From Cyanobacteriota bacterium (GTDB lineage Bacteria > Cyanobacteriota > Cyanobacteriia > PCC-6307 > Cyanobiaceae), in NCBI GenBank assembly GCA_026389315.1, contig JAPLIC010000061.1, positions 99,349 through 163,348 on the forward strand: a stretch of 64,000 nucleotides of DNA. The letters run 5' to 3'. Below the pieces are notes generated by a model, which was not told where the DNA came from, made no database searches, and saw nothing but the letters and a program-made list of their open reading frames with translations. Of the stretch, positions 46,103 to 54,890 are shown piece after piece (the stretch's first letter is position 1; each line of letters opens with the position of its first letter). Both the position numbers and the translations under genes were made by a program.

Positions 46103-47225
46103 GCAGCCGATCCACGTTGGCGGGGGTGCTGTTGTAACCCATCAGCCCGATGCGCCAGACCTTGCCGGCCAACACGCCCAGACCACCACCGACTTCAATC
46201 CCGAATTGGTCAAGGAGATGGCGACTGAAGGCCTTGCCATCGACACCAGCGGGAATTCTCACCGTGGTGAGGGTGGGCAGGCGTAAGGGCTCGGGAACCA
46301 ACAACTGGAGACCCAGGCGCTCAAGACCATTCCAAAGCTGTTCGGCATTGCTGCGGTGACGGCCCCAGGCCTGCTCCAAGCCCTCTTCGGCGAGCAGCCG
46401 CAGGGCTTCACGCATGCCGTAGTTCATGTTCACCGGAGCCGTGTGGTGATACACACGATCGCTGCCCCAGTAATTGTTGAGCAACGAGACATCGAGGTAC
46501 CAATTGGGCACCTTGCCCTTGCGGCTGGCCAGCTTCTGCTCAGCCCTTGGACCCATGCTGAAGGGACCCAGGCCAGGGGGGCAGCTCAGTCCTTTCTGAC
46601 TGCAGCTGTAGGCCAGGTCGATCTTCCAGTCATCCAGGAAGAGGGGGACGGCCCCCAAAGAAGTCACCGTGTCCACCAGGAGGAGGGCGTCGTGGGCCCG
46701 ACAGAGATCACCGATGCCCTCTAGGGGCTGGCAGATGCCGGTAGAGGTTTCGGCGTGGACGATCGCCAGCAGGGTGGGGTGATGGGCCTCCAAGGCGGCC
46801 TTTATCTCCTCAAGACTGAAAGCCTCGCCCCAGGGACGTTCGATGGTGATGACGTCGGCGCCATAGCGGCCAGCCATGTCGGCTAGGCGCAGGCCAAAAT
46901 AGCCATTCACCGCCACCACCACCCGATCACCGGGTTCGATCATGTTGGCGATGGCGGCTTCCATGGCGGCGCTACCGGTGCCACTCATTGGCAAGGTAAG
47001 CCTGTTATCAGTCTGCCAGGCGTAACGCAGCAGCTCCTGCACTTCCACCATCAGTTCCAGATAGAGCGGATCGAGGTGACCGATCGGCATGCGAGCGAGG
47101 GCTTGCAAAACCTGGGGATGGGCGTTGGAGGGTCCGGGACCGAGCAGCAGTCGTTCCGGCGTGGCAATTGGGGCGAGCCCAATTCGGTGCTGGCTGGAGA
47201 CGGTAGGCAGAACAGAAGGGGCCAA
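46038..47225 (-). CDS. class V aminotransferase (alanine/serine-glyoxylate type)
   Basis: PLP enzyme likely transferring amino groups to glyoxylate in photorespiratory metabolism. LLLGPGPSNAHPQVLQAL opens the fold, MSGTGSAAMEA binds cofactor phosphate, and SCSQKGLSCPPGLGPFSMG contains the PLP lysine. The start is unclear: the longest frame begins with TTG at 47318 inside apcF. I choose the TTG at 47225, which removes that overlap (395 aa). The gene is directly downstream of apcF on the same strand, and its 3' end overlaps tadA by 65 bp. Confidence 0.9.
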   Translation of the reverse strand: MAPSVLPTVSSQHRIGLAPIATPERLLLGPGPSNAHPQVLQALARMPIGHLDPLYLELMVEVQELLRYAWQTDNRLTLPMSGTGSAAMEAAIANMIEPGDRVVVAVNGYFGLRLADMAGRYGADVITIERPWGEAFSLEEIKAALEAHHPTLLAIVHAETSTGICQPLEGIGDLCRAHDALLLVDTVTSLGAVPLFLDDWKIDLAYSCSQKGLSCPPGLGPFSMGPRAEQKLASRKGKVPNWYLDVSLLNNYWGSDRVYHHTAPVNMNYGMREALRLLAEEGLEQAWGRHRSNAEQLWNGLERLGLQLLVPEPLRLPTLTTVRIPAGVDGKAFSRHLLDQFGIEVGGGLGVLAGKVWRIGLMGYNSTPANVDRLLNLLESELPAFQPTVPAAVAA

Positions 47226-47278
47226 GGCCTGCGGGTAGGGGAAACGGGTGAGGGGAGAGTAGGCGAGGGTGCCCCTGC

Positions 47279-47809
47279 TCAGCGAGCCCGCACATTGGTG
47301 GAAGCCAGACCGCGGCAAAGGTGCAGGAATGGAGCCCTCACCACGCTATCGATCTGCCTGGCATCGCCACCGCCCTGGCTCAGCAACATTTCGGAGACCA
47401 CTTCGGCCAGCAGGGCGATGCCGCGCACCGTCGGGCCGGTGGGAACGCCCAAACTCTTATAGGTGTCGTCCAATCCGTTGAGCACCCGCTCATCAAGGAT
47501 GGTGACGTCATCGGCCAGCAACGAATAGCTGGCATAGCGCAAAAAGTAGTCCATGTCCCGCAGACACGCCGCCAGGCGGCGGGTGGTATAGGCATTTCCA
47601 CCAGGAAGAATCAATTCAGGATCTGCGAGCCAAAGCCGTTGCGAGGCTTCGCGCACAATGGCCGCCGCTTCGCGGTTGATCAATTCGACGGCCGCCAATC
47701 GGACGGTCGACTGGCTGTAAAACGACTCGATGCGGTCGAGGGCGTCGCGATCGAGATAGCGACCAAGCTGGTCGTAGCGGCCAATCACACCGCTGATGGC
47801 GTCGCGCAT
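47279..47809 (-). CDS. apcF: allophycocyanin beta-18 subunit
   Basis: Phycobilisome core component that replaces one ApcB in the core trimer next to ApcE. The ATG at 47809 (MRDAISGVIGRYDQLGRYLD) gives 176 aa. The chromophore cysteine lies in GGNAYTTRRLAACLRDMDYF, followed by FLRYASYSLLADDVTILDERVLNGL, a globin-like phycobiliprotein block. The N-terminus and C-terminal LASTNVRAR resemble ApcF of Synechococcus rather than ApcB. It is divergent from glnA across about 255 bp. Confidence 0.93.
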   Translation of the reverse strand: MRDAISGVIGRYDQLGRYLDRDALDRIESFYSQSTVRLAAVELINREAAAIVREASQRLWLADPELILPGGNAYTTRRLAACLRDMDYFLRYASYSLLADDVTILDERVLNGLDDTYKSLGVPTGPTVRGIALLAEVVSEMLLSQGGGDARQIDSVVRAPFLHLCRGLASTNVRAR

Positions 47810-47974
47810 GGAAGGAACCGGGTGACTCACCTTCGCCAGAAGCTAGCAGTCGCAATCAGCCAGATTCCTTGCTGGAGACAGGTTTTCGAGAATCTGACAG
47901 AAACGGTTACGCAGGCCCGGCAGTGCAGAGAGACCCAAGCGGGGGGCAGAGCCACTGGGGCGCCAGATTTTTTA

Positions 47975-47988
47975 GTAGCAACGGATAC
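47975..47988 (+). promoter_or_regulatory. NtcA binding site upstream of glnA
   Basis: GTAgcaacggaTAC is an exact GTA-N8-TAC match, the binding site of NtcA, the nitrogen regulator of cyanobacteria. It lies exactly 22 nt before a TAN3T -10 box, the spacing of class II NtcA-activated promoters, and 76 bp before the glnA ATG. Confidence 0.88.
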
Positions 47989-48010
47989 AAAGTCAGTTGG
48001 TAGCGCTGCT

Positions 48011-48016
48011 TACGTT
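48011..48016 (+). promoter_or_regulatory. -10 element of NtcA-activated glnA promoter
   Basis: TACGTT fits TAN3T and begins 22 nt after the NtcA site, giving the full GTAN8TAC-N22-TAN3T arrangement. The transcription start would fall near 48022-48025. Confidence 0.75.
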
Positions 48017-48064
48017 CTCGCCCATCCGTCCCGCTAGGGCGGCCCCCTTACACGGATCCTTCCA

Positions 48065-49483
48065 ATGGCCCCGACCGCCCAGGACGTTCTTCGCCGCATT
48101 AAGGAGGAAGGGATTGAACTGATCGATCTCAAATTTGTCGATCTCCACGGCAAGTGGCAGCATCTGACCGTCTGCGAAGACCTCATTGATGAATCCGCCT
48201 TCACCACAGGCGTGGCTTTCGACGGTTCCTCGATCCGAGGCTGGAAGGCGATCAACGAATCCGACATGGACATGGTGCCGGACCCAGCCACGGCCTGGAT
48301 CGATCCGTTCTATAGCCACAAAACCCTCAGCTTGATTTGCTCGATCAAGGAGCCCCGCAGCGGCCTTCCCTACGCCCGCTGTCCCCGGTCCTTGGCGCAA
48401 AAAGCTCTGGACTACCTGGCTTCAACTGGATTGGCAGATACGGCCTATTTCGGACCCGAGCCCGAATTTTTCATCTTTGACGATGTCCGCTACAAAAGCA
48501 GCAACGGCGCAAGCTATTACCACGTGGACTCGATTGAAGCCCCCTGGAACAGTGATCGCATTGAAAATGGGGGGAATTTAGCCTACAAGATCCAACTTAA
48601 AGAAGGCTATTTCCCCGTTGCCCCTAACGATACCCTTCAGGATATCCGCAGCGAAATGCTTCTCACCATGGGCTCTCTTGGGGTTCCGATCGAAAAACAG
48701 CATCATGAAGTTGCCACAGCTCAGCACGAATTGGGCATAAAGTATTCCGAATTAATCAGGGCAGCAGACAACGTAATGATTTATAAGTATGTCGTACGAA
48801 ATATCGCCAAAAAATACGGCAAAACCGCCACATTCATGCCGAAGCCCATCTTTGGAGATAACGGTTCTGGCATGCATGTGCACCAAAGTCTTTGGAAGGC
48901 CGGTCAACCCCTTTTCTTCGGTGAAGGGACCTACGCCAACCTTTCCCAAACGGCCCGTTGGTACATCGGTGGCTTGCTTAAGCATGCCCCCAGTTTCCTG
49001 GCCTTCACCAACCCCAGCACCAACAGCTACAAGCGTTTGGTGCCAGGGTTCGAGGCACCGGTGAATCTGGTCTATTCCCAGGGCAATCGCTCCGCCGCCG
49101 TTCGCATCCCCCTGACAGGTCCCAATCCCAAGGCCAAGCGTCTTGAATTCCGTTCCGGTGACGCCCTCTCCAACCCCTACATCGGCTTTGCCGCCATGCT
49201 GATGGCCGGCATTGATGGCATCAACAACCAGATCGATCCAGGCAATGGCACCGACGTCGACCTCTTCGATCTCTCCGCCGATGAGCTTTCTCGCATTAAC
49301 ACCGTGCCCGCTTCCCTCAACGGAGCTTTGGAAGCCCTAGATGCTGACAAGGATTACCTGCTCGCCGGCGGTGTGTTCACAGAAGACTTCATCAGCAACT
49401 GGATCGCCCTTAAATACGAAGAGGTCCAACAGCTGCGCCAGCGTCCCCACCCGCACGAATTCGTGATGTACTACGAAGCTTGA
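48065..49483 (+). CDS. glnA: glutamine synthetase type I
   Basis: Assimilates ammonium by making glutamine from glutamate and ATP. The 472-aa dodecamer-type enzyme starts [20 protein letters not shown] and has the metal sites in [14 protein letters not shown] and [14 protein letters not shown], plus NRSAAVRIP near the active-site arginines. At the place of the enterobacterial adenylylation site (NLYDLPPEE) this protein has [10 protein letters not shown], with Phe for Tyr, so AMP modification is impossible. Cyanobacterial enzymes are instead controlled by small inactivating proteins (family knowledge). Transcription is likely NtcA-dependent, and a GC-rich hairpin follows the stop. Confidence 0.97.
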   Translation: MAPTAQDVLRRIKEEGIELIDLKFVDLHGKWQHLTVCEDLIDESAFTTGVAFDGSSIRGWKAINESDMDMVPDPATAWIDPFYSHKTLSLICSIKEPRSGLPYARCPRSLAQKALDYLASTGLADTAYFGPEPEFFIFDDVRYKSSNGASYYHVDSIEAPWNSDRIENGGNLAYKIQLKEGYFPVAPNDTLQDIRSEMLLTMGSLGVPIEKQHHEVATAQHELGIKYSELIRAADNVMIYKYVVRNIAKKYGKTATFMPKPIFGDNGSGMHVHQSLWKAGQPLFFGEGTYANLSQTARWYIGGLLKHAPSFLAFTNPSTNSYKRLVPGFEAPVNLVYSQGNRSAAVRIPLTGPNPKAKRLEFRSGDALSNPYIGFAAMLMAGIDGINNQIDPGNGTDVDLFDLSADELSRINTVPASLNGALEALDADKDYLLAGGVFTEDFISNWIALKYEEVQQLRQRPHPHEFVMYYEA

Positions 49484-49491
49484 TCCAAACT

Positions 49492-49521
49492 GGCGGGGCG
49501 CAGGATCCACGATGCCCCGCC
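49492..49521 (+). terminator. GC-rich hairpin after glnA
   Basis: An 8-bp perfect inverted repeat, GGCGGGGC (49492-49499) and GCCCCGCC (49514-49521), with a 14-nt loop starts 8 bp after the glnA stop. There is no T-run, which is common for cyanobacterial terminators. Inferred glnA terminator. Confidence 0.6.
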
Positions 49522-49614
49522 CCAACCTGTTCAAATGATGGCCCACCAGAGCCCGAGCATGGCCGCCCCCCTAACCAAATTCGCCTATCTGGGTTTGCAC
49601 TCGTCTGGCTTGAC

Positions 49615-50175
49615 ATGCCATTGACCTGGAATCGCCGTGCCAGGCGCCAGGTGCGAGACCTACCTCAGGATGTGGAACCGGAAGCGTTTCCGGACTACTA
49701 CCTTCAAAACTTCCACCATCAAACCGACGGCTACCTCAGCGACCATTCCGCCGCTCTCTACGACCTGCAGGTGGAAATCCTTTTCAATGGCGCGGCCGAT
49801 CCCATGCGCCGTCGGTTGCTCAAGCCTTGAGTCAAAGGACTGGCGGCCTTTGCCGCTCGGCCAGCATGCAGGAAGCCACCTGTGTGTTTCTGCTGCACAA
49901 ACTCCCCGCTGCAGCCAGGGCCAACGTGCTGCGGGAAGCCTTCAGGGAGTTGGAGCCAGGGGGGGGGGTTCGTTCTGGCCGACTCGGTGCAATTGGCCGA
50001 TTCGCCCCAGTACACGGTGGCCATGGAAAACTTCCGACGGGTCTTCCACGAGCCCTACTACCGCGACTCCATCTCCGACGACATTGGGGCCCGCCTACGT
50101 CAAAGTGGCTTCGTGGACATCACGGCCGAAACCCATTTCATGATTCGGGTCTGGTCGGCCCGTAAACCCACCTAA
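49615..50175 (+). pseudogene. decayed class I SAM-dependent methyltransferase
   Basis: Remnant of one methyltransferase gene spread over two frames. Frame 1 from the ATG at 49615 encodes an intact N-terminus (FPDYYLQNFHHQTDGYLSDH, then DLQVEILFNGAADPMRRR) and stops at TGA 49828-49830. The same frame beyond the stop still reads family-like (GLAAFAARP). The text then jumps to frame 3 with ATCVFLLHKLPAAARANVLR, so the intervening Rossmann motif I region (DxGxGxG) is missing, inferred as a deletion of several tens of residues. At 49959-49968 a run of ten G shifts the frame back to frame 1 (FVLADSVQLADSPQY to the end). Nine G would restore the frame. Not functional as a methyltransferase. Confidence 0.85.
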
Positions 50176-50540
50176 CGCATCAGCCACCAGGCCAGCAGCA
50201 CTCCGGCCCCGCCAAAGCGCACCGCCCTCCAAAAAAGCTCGGCGCCACGCCCACCCGCCCGCAGGGCAACGGGCAACGGATCCAGCAACCGTTGGGCCAG
50301 GGCAAGGTGCTGGCGCTGCCGTCTTTGCTGACGACCTCGGTTGTCGGTCTCAGCCGGAATCCGGGGCCGGCTGGCCAGGGTCAACAGGGCCGCCAGATGG
50401 TGCAGAACCCCAGGAGTGGCTCCCGGGGCTGACCGCATCAGGCCCTGGTGTGGGCGTGGCCGAGAGCGCCGCGCCCGAAGGCCCGCCCCTCGCCGCCGCA
50501 CCCTTTGGCGGCGCTCGAACCTGCTGGAGGGTGATCCCAT
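50172..50540 (-). CDS. small basic protein with C-terminal hydrophobic segment
   Basis: A 122-aa Arg-rich protein (ATG at 50540; an ATG at 50438 would give 88 aa). The N-terminal 35 residues are mostly Arg, followed by LHHLAALLTLAS, a basic Gln-rich stretch (RGRQQRRQRQHLALAQRLLD) and a C-terminal membrane-like segment (AVRFGGAGVLLAWWLM). The last part gives the most gene-like signal. It is divergent from the DUF6439-like gene (27-bp gap) and overlaps the methyltransferase remnant by 4 bp. Function unknown. Confidence 0.5.
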   Translation of the reverse strand: MGSPSSRFERRQRVRRRGAGLRARRSRPRPHQGLMRSAPGATPGVLHHLAALLTLASRPRIPAETDNRGRQQRRQRQHLALAQRLLDPLPVALRAGGRGAELFWRAVRFGGAGVLLAWWLMR

Positions 50541-50567
50541 CAAGGGGAAGGCGGTTGTGGGGCCAGG

Positions 50568-50918
50568 ATGGTCCTGAATCCTTGCTTCCGTCCAGTTTTG
50601 GCTGACATTTCCCCTGACTTTCCCTTGGTGCCGACCCATCAGCGCTGGCCTGAGCAGGCCCTGCCGTTGGCCGCAGAGCTGCAGCGGAGCCTCAGCATCA
50701 ACGATCGCCAATGGCATGCGCTCAAGGGCCAGCGCCAGCGCCGCGCCGCCGAGCAGATCAGCTCCGCCCTGGTTTTGCTGCTCCGTCAATCCGAGCCGTC
50801 AGCTCTATCGGGGACGGCCATGGGCACGGGCCAAGAGGCCATTGCCCTGTTGGAGCACGCCCTCGGCTGGTTGAAAGGAGAGATCAGGGATCCGGGTTGC
50901 CCTTCCCACGGCCGCTGA
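50568..50918 (+). CDS. conserved cyanobacterial protein (DUF6439-like)
   Basis: A 116-aa soluble helical protein. The block LSINDRQWHALKGQRQRRAAEQ, then ISSALVLLLR and the C-terminal end ALGWLKGEIRDPGCPSHGR resemble the cyanobacterial family I know as DUF6439; this is from memory. No enzymatic motif is seen. The 3' end overlaps the convergent anti-sigma-type gene by 35 bp. Confidence 0.65.
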   Translation: MVLNPCFRPVLADISPDFPLVPTHQRWPEQALPLAAELQRSLSINDRQWHALKGQRQRRAAEQISSALVLLLRQSEPSALSGTAMGTGQEAIALLEHALGWLKGEIRDPGCPSHGR

Positions 50919-51309
50919 GGCGACGGCGACGGACCGCCAACTGCAAGCGATTGCCCCGGGGGCTCCAGCGCACATCGTCGAAACAATGCTGGATGAGGAA
51001 TAATCCCCGCCCGGAAACGGCCTCAATGACTGGTGGTTTCAACTCTGTACGGGCCTGAACAGGCAGACCGGGACCTTCATCCTGGACCTGCCAAACCAAC
51101 CAGTGGGTCGTCACAATGCGGCGCACCCTCAGACATTTTGAGGGATCGCAGCCGTTGCCATGGCGCACGGCATTGACGAGGGCTTCATGAAGACCCAGCT
51201 GCAGGTCATCGGCAGAGCCATGGCCTTGGGCAGGCTCCAAGAGCAGCTCGACCAAAGGAGACAGCTGCAAGGTGGAGGGGGTGATGAAATCGGCCCAACG
51301 CCAAGGCAT
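50884..51309 (-). CDS. anti-sigma-factor-type serine kinase / HATPase_c_2 protein
   Basis: A 141-aa GHKL ATPase-fold protein similar to RsbW/SpoIIAB and stand-alone ATP-binding regulatory domains. The N-box is GLHEALVNAVRHGNG (about residues 41-55), G1 is QDEGPGLP, and G2 is VSGRGLFLIQH. Such proteins phosphorylate or sequester partner-switching regulators. No anti-anti-sigma (STAS) partner is adjacent. I start at the ATG at 51309 after a GTG-ATG pair. It follows gun4 by 34 bp on the minus strand. Confidence 0.85.
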   Translation of the reverse strand: MPWRWADFITPSTLQLSPLVELLLEPAQGHGSADDLQLGLHEALVNAVRHGNGCDPSKCLRVRRIVTTHWLVWQVQDEGPGLPVQARTELKPPVIEAVSGRGLFLIQHCFDDVRWSPRGNRLQLAVRRRRLSGRGKGNPDP

Positions 51310-51343
51310 CACCAGGAGACAGCGGCGGCATTATGAACTGACG

Positions 51344-52090
51344 CTAACCCCCAACCGGCTCCTGCTGGCGCTGCCAGCGGGGAGCCAGGCCAGGATGGGA
51401 TAACAAGGCATCCATCAGCCTGACACCGCGTAGCTGATTGATGAGTGGCATGTGACCTTCGGGGGCCCCGAGAGTCCAATCAAACGACCTCGGGTAGCGG
51501 GTCCAGACGCCCTCGTGTTTCCAGCCCAGGCGCGGCCAGAGGCGCTCCCACTGGCTTCCACAGGCCAGCAGCAGACGACCCTGAACCGAAAAACCAAATC
51601 GCCCTCGCGAGTAAACCACCCAGAGGCGGTCGAGACTCTCCAGGTCCTTGGCAGGCATGGACGTTACTTCGCTGAAGTACACATATCCCCGCCTCATGGC
51701 TTCCGAACCGGCCAACTGGCGCAGGTGCTCACTGGTCAAGCGATCGGCAGCCTCAAATTGCTGATCCATGAGGTGGCGCTGCAGGCTGGTGTAATCCAGG
51801 CCGGCGCCGCTCCTCGCCTCCAGCCAACCCTGGGGATGGCGTTGCCAAAAGGTCTGTTCTTGCTCGGCACTGGCCCCCTCGAGCAGCAACTGGACCAAAA
51901 ATCCCGCCGACCAACTGTCGCTGCGAGGGTCCATCTCGGCCAGCCTGCCAAGGATCAGGGGGATCAATTCGCCAGCACGGGCCTCGAGGGCCGCCACAAG
52001 GGAGCGCTGCTGGCGCCCAGAGGCGCCGAGAAAACGATCAAGCAGTTCATCACTGCCAAGCGTGCTGGAGACCGGGGGACCCGAAAGCAT
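51344..52090 (-). CDS. gun4: GUN4 family Mg-chelatase activator
   Basis: Binds protoporphyrin IX and Mg-protoporphyrin IX and stimulates magnesium chelatase at the start of chlorophyll synthesis. The 248-aa protein has an N-terminal helical domain (about residues 1-95), as in the Synechocystis protein, and the GUN4 core. Core blocks are [39 protein letters not shown] and [20 protein letters not shown]. It is divergent from psb28 with 91 bp between ATGs, placing two photosynthesis genes on one control region. Confidence 0.93.
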   Translation of the reverse strand: MLSGPPVSSTLGSDELLDRFLGASGRQQRSLVAALEARAGELIPLILGRLAEMDPRSDSWSAGFLVQLLLEGASAEQEQTFWQRHPQGWLEARSGAGLDYTSLQRHLMDQQFEAADRLTSEHLRQLAGSEAMRRGYVYFSEVTSMPAKDLESLDRLWVVYSRGRFGFSVQGRLLLACGSQWERLWPRLGWKHEGVWTRYPRSFDWTLGAPEGHMPLINQLRGVRLMDALLSHPGLAPRWQRQQEPVGG

Positions 52091-52181
52091 GGCGGTGGAC
52101 CGACCGGACGGACACGCAGCAGCAAACCACTATGTCAGGCAAGCCATCGAGCCACGTAAGATCGCCCTTTCGAAGATCCCC

Positions 52182-52553
52182 ATGGCCGCCGCCATCCAGT
52201 TCTTCCGCGGCACAAATGAACCGGTCGTGCCTGACATCCGTCTGACCCGTTCCCGCGACGGACGGACCGGCCAGGCGACCTTTGTCTTCGAAGAACCCGA
52301 AGCCTTGGCTCCCGAAAGCTTTGGCGACATCACCGGCATGTTTCTGGTGGATGAGGAGGGGGAGCTGGTGAGCAGGGAGGTCAATGCCCGCTTCGTCAAC
52401 GGCAAGGCCAGCGCATTGGAAGCCACTTTCACCTGGAAGACCACCGCTGATTTCGAGCGGTTCATGCGCTTTGCCCAGCGCTACGCCGACAGCCATGACC
52501 TTGGTTTCTCCGGCGGCCCTGAAAAAGAAACCCAGGAGAGCACCGACGCTTGA
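52182..52553 (+). CDS. psb28: photosystem II assembly protein Psb28
   Basis: Peripheral protein that binds the cytosolic side of CP47 assembly intermediates of photosystem II. The ATG at 52182 ([20 protein letters not shown]) gives 123 aa; the ORF track starts 40 codons earlier without conservation. Family blocks are [31 protein letters not shown] and [17 protein letters not shown]. The stop overlaps the TTG start of the next gene, tying it to two AI-2E family permeases. Confidence 0.96.
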   Translation: MAAAIQFFRGTNEPVVPDIRLTRSRDGRTGQATFVFEEPEALAPESFGDITGMFLVDEEGELVSREVNARFVNGKASALEATFTWKTTADFERFMRFAQRYADSHDLGFSGGPEKETQESTDA

Positions 52554-53632
52554 CCCTCGGCAAGTGGCTTGGATTGCTGGCTGGCGTCGCGGCCTTGGCC
52601 CTGCTTTGGTCGCTGCGCCAGCCGGTGCTGTTGATCTTTGCCGGTGTCGTGCTGGCCATGGCGCTGTGCACCTTGGTGGGAGCTGTAGGGAAACGGCTGG
52701 GGTGCTCCCGGCCCCTGGCCGTGCTGCTGAGCCTGTTGGGGGTACTCCTGATCGTGTTGGTGGCAGGTATCACCCTGATTCCACCTTTTGTTCACCAGTT
52801 TGGAGAGCTGATCGGCAAGCTGCCGGCCGCCGCCACCAAACTGGTGAAGCTGGTGCATGAAGGCCTGGAAGGCAGCTCCCGCATGGTCTATGGCAATAGC
52901 GGTGAAGAGCTCGACTGGCTGAAGTCGGCTTTGCCCCGTTACGGCGATCGCCAGGAAGCTTTGGGGGAAAGCTTGAGCGCAGCGCTGATCCGTCTGCTCG
53001 GACTGGCAGGCAACATCGGCAATGGCCTGCTCCAGTGCCTGTTCGTTCTAGCGGTGGCCCTGATGATCACCACCCAACCCCATGCCTACCGGGAAGTGGC
53101 CCTGCAGTTGGTGCCGTCCTTCTATCGCCAGCGGGCCCGGACCGTGCTGCTGCAATGCGGAGAAGCCCTGAGCGCCTGGATGGTGGGGGTGCTGATCAGC
53201 TCTCTCTGCGTCGGCACCATGGCCGCTATCGGACTTTCCCTCCTGGGGGTGAAGCAGGTGGCGGCCAACGCCGTGCTGGCAGGGCTGCTCAACGTCATCC
53301 CCAACATCGGGCCAACGCTCAGCACCCTGTTTCCAATCTCGGCGGCCTTGCTGGAGGCCCCCTGGAAAGCGGTGCTGGTCCTGATTCTTTACATCATAAT
53401 TCAAAATTTTGAAAGCTATTTGATCACCCCCTCGGTAATGCATCACCAGCTCAAGCTCTTACCGGGATTAACCCTTTCGGCCCAGTTACTGTTCACGCTT
53501 ACGTTCGGTCCGTTGGGCCTCGTTCTGGCCCTTCCCCTTGCGGTCTGCGTGCAGGTCATCCTGCGCGAAGTCTTGATTCGAGACATCCTTGATCCCTGGA
53601 CTCCACCCCGACGCCCACCGGCCCTTCCATGA
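52550..53632 (+). CDS. AI-2E family transporter (first copy)
   Basis: A 360-aa membrane protein of the AI-2E/PerM family, with about seven to eight hydrophobic segments and a central charged region (about residues 75-150). The hallmark C-terminal half contains [20 protein letters not shown] and [24 protein letters not shown]. It starts with TTG overlapping the psb28 stop and overlaps the next gene's ATG by 4 bp. Despite the name, family members may be ion antiporters or exporters of other solutes; the substrate is unknown. Confidence 0.88.
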   Translation: MTLGKWLGLLAGVAALALLWSLRQPVLLIFAGVVLAMALCTLVGAVGKRLGCSRPLAVLLSLLGVLLIVLVAGITLIPPFVHQFGELIGKLPAAATKLVKLVHEGLEGSSRMVYGNSGEELDWLKSALPRYGDRQEALGESLSAALIRLLGLAGNIGNGLLQCLFVLAVALMITTQPHAYREVALQLVPSFYRQRARTVLLQCGEALSAWMVGVLISSLCVGTMAAIGLSLLGVKQVAANAVLAGLLNVIPNIGPTLSTLFPISAALLEAPWKAVLVLILYIIIQNFESYLITPSVMHHQLKLLPGLTLSAQLLFTLTFGPLGLVLALPLAVCVQVILREVLIRDILDPWTPPRRPPALP

Positions 53633-54630
53633 ACGCCCGCATCCTGATCGGCTTTCTTGCCCTTGTTGTGCTCGGGCTGCTGGCCTGGGAACTGCGCTGG
53701 GTGTTGCTGGTGCTTTTTGGCTCAATTGTCCTGGCAGTGGCCCTGGATGTGCCCGTGACCCTGCTGCGTCGCATCCTGCCCGTCAATCGCCAGACAGCCC
53801 TGGCGATCGAACTCGTGGTGCTGGTGACCTTCGGAGGCCTGCTCATCTCCCTGCTGCTGCCCGAGGTGCTGCAGCAAGCCAAGCAACTGGCCGAACTGAT
53901 TCCCAGCGTGCCGAGCCACCTTGCCGATTTGCTGACCAAGTTGCCCTGGCTGCGCAACCTCGAAGAGCAATGGCTCAGTGGCGCCAGCCTCGAACGCTTC
54001 CAGCCGCTGGGCCAACAGCTCCTCGGTGTCGCTGGCGGCGCCGCCAACAGCACGTTGCAAGCCCTGTTGATGGCCCTGCTGGCCGTGCTGTTTGCCCTCG
54101 ACCCCCGCAGCCATCAACGTTTGTTGTTGGCCGCCACGCCCCAGTTCTACCGGCCTCGCATGGCCATTTTGCTGGGGGAATGTCGCGAAGCCCTAGGGGG
54201 CTGGCTTGCAGGCATGACCCTCTCCGCCGTTCTGGTGTTTCTAGCCACTTGGGCCGGCCTTTCCCTGTTGGGAGTGCCCCTTGCCCTGTTGTGTGCGCTG
54301 ATCAGCGGCCTCCTGACCTTCGTTCCGACCGTGGGCCCCACCGCCGCCACCTTGCTGCCGATGGCGGTCGCCTTGCTGCTGATGTCTCCAGCAAAAATGC
54401 TGCAGGTGTTATTGCTGCGTCTGGTGATTCAAAACGCCGAAGCTTTTGTGCTGACCCCGGTTTTGCTGAGTCGCACCGTCAATCTGCTGCCGACCGTGGC
54501 CCTGATCTCCCAGTTGTGCCTGGGTGCCCTGCTTGGCCTGCCTGGCCTGCTGCTGGCCCTTCCCTTGGTGGTTGTGATGCAAGTGATGGGCAAGGAAATC
54601 CTTGTCCACGACATTATGGATCATTGGTGA
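53629..54630 (+). CDS. AI-2E family transporter (second copy)
   Basis: A 333-aa paralogue of the upstream gene with the same topology. The core GLLTFVPTVGPTAATLLPMAV and FVLTPVLLSRTVNLLPTVAL align with the first copy by eye, and both end with a similar VxxREVLI/GKEILVHDI segment. The ATG overlaps the previous stop (ATGA). Side-by-side paralogues could form a heteromeric transporter or have diverged after a tandem duplication. It converges with the secF operon at a 50-bp gap. Confidence 0.88.
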   Translation: MNARILIGFLALVVLGLLAWELRWVLLVLFGSIVLAVALDVPVTLLRRILPVNRQTALAIELVVLVTFGGLLISLLLPEVLQQAKQLAELIPSVPSHLADLLTKLPWLRNLEEQWLSGASLERFQPLGQQLLGVAGGAANSTLQALLMALLAVLFALDPRSHQRLLLAATPQFYRPRMAILLGECREALGGWLAGMTLSAVLVFLATWAGLSLLGVPLALLCALISGLLTFVPTVGPTAATLLPMAVALLLMSPAKMLQVLLLRLVIQNAEAFVLTPVLLSRTVNLLPTVALISQLCLGALLGLPGLLLALPLVVVMQVMGKEILVHDIMDHW

Positions 54631-54680
54631 TTGATTGAAAATAACAATCCGCAATGCAGCGGGTGAAGGGGCCAAACGCA

Positions 54681-54890
54681 TCAGCGATAGTGGCGCCAAA
54701 GGGAAGGCAAGGCCAGCAGAACGGTCACAGCCAAAATATGGTTGCGCAATGCCTCTGCCAGGGATGTCCAAGTGGCGTGATCGAATAGAAGAATGAGCTC
54801 GACTCTTAGATCAAGAAGGGCGAGCAATCCAAGCAAAAGTGGGAGTAGGCGAAAACCTCCACGTGTGATTTCAGCATTTCTAACCTTCAT
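54681..54890 (-). CDS. small membrane protein coupled to secF
   Basis: A 69-aa protein (MKVRNAEITRGGFRLLPLLL) with one strong hydrophobic segment (LLPLLLGLLALLDLRVELILL) and a second weaker one (HILAVTVLLALPSLW). Its ATG overlaps the secF stop (ATGA), so it is translated from the secDF message. It might associate with the translocon, but that rests only on position. It is the last gene of the pdhB-secD-secF run. Confidence 0.65.
   Translation of the reverse strand: MKVRNAEITRGGFRLLPLLLGLLALLDLRVELILLFDHATWTSLAEALRNHILAVTVLLALPSLWRHYR

Noticed and set aside
48017-48064. glutamine riboswitch (glnA RNA) in the glnA leader
   Set aside because: The leader is only about 40 nt after the predicted start and lacks the conserved junction bases of the motif as I remember them; control by NtcA is enough.
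49480-49614. Upstream extension of the methyltransferase remnant
   Set aside because: The ORF-track start at 49480 lies within the glnA stop and the terminator hairpin; the recognisable protein begins at 49615.
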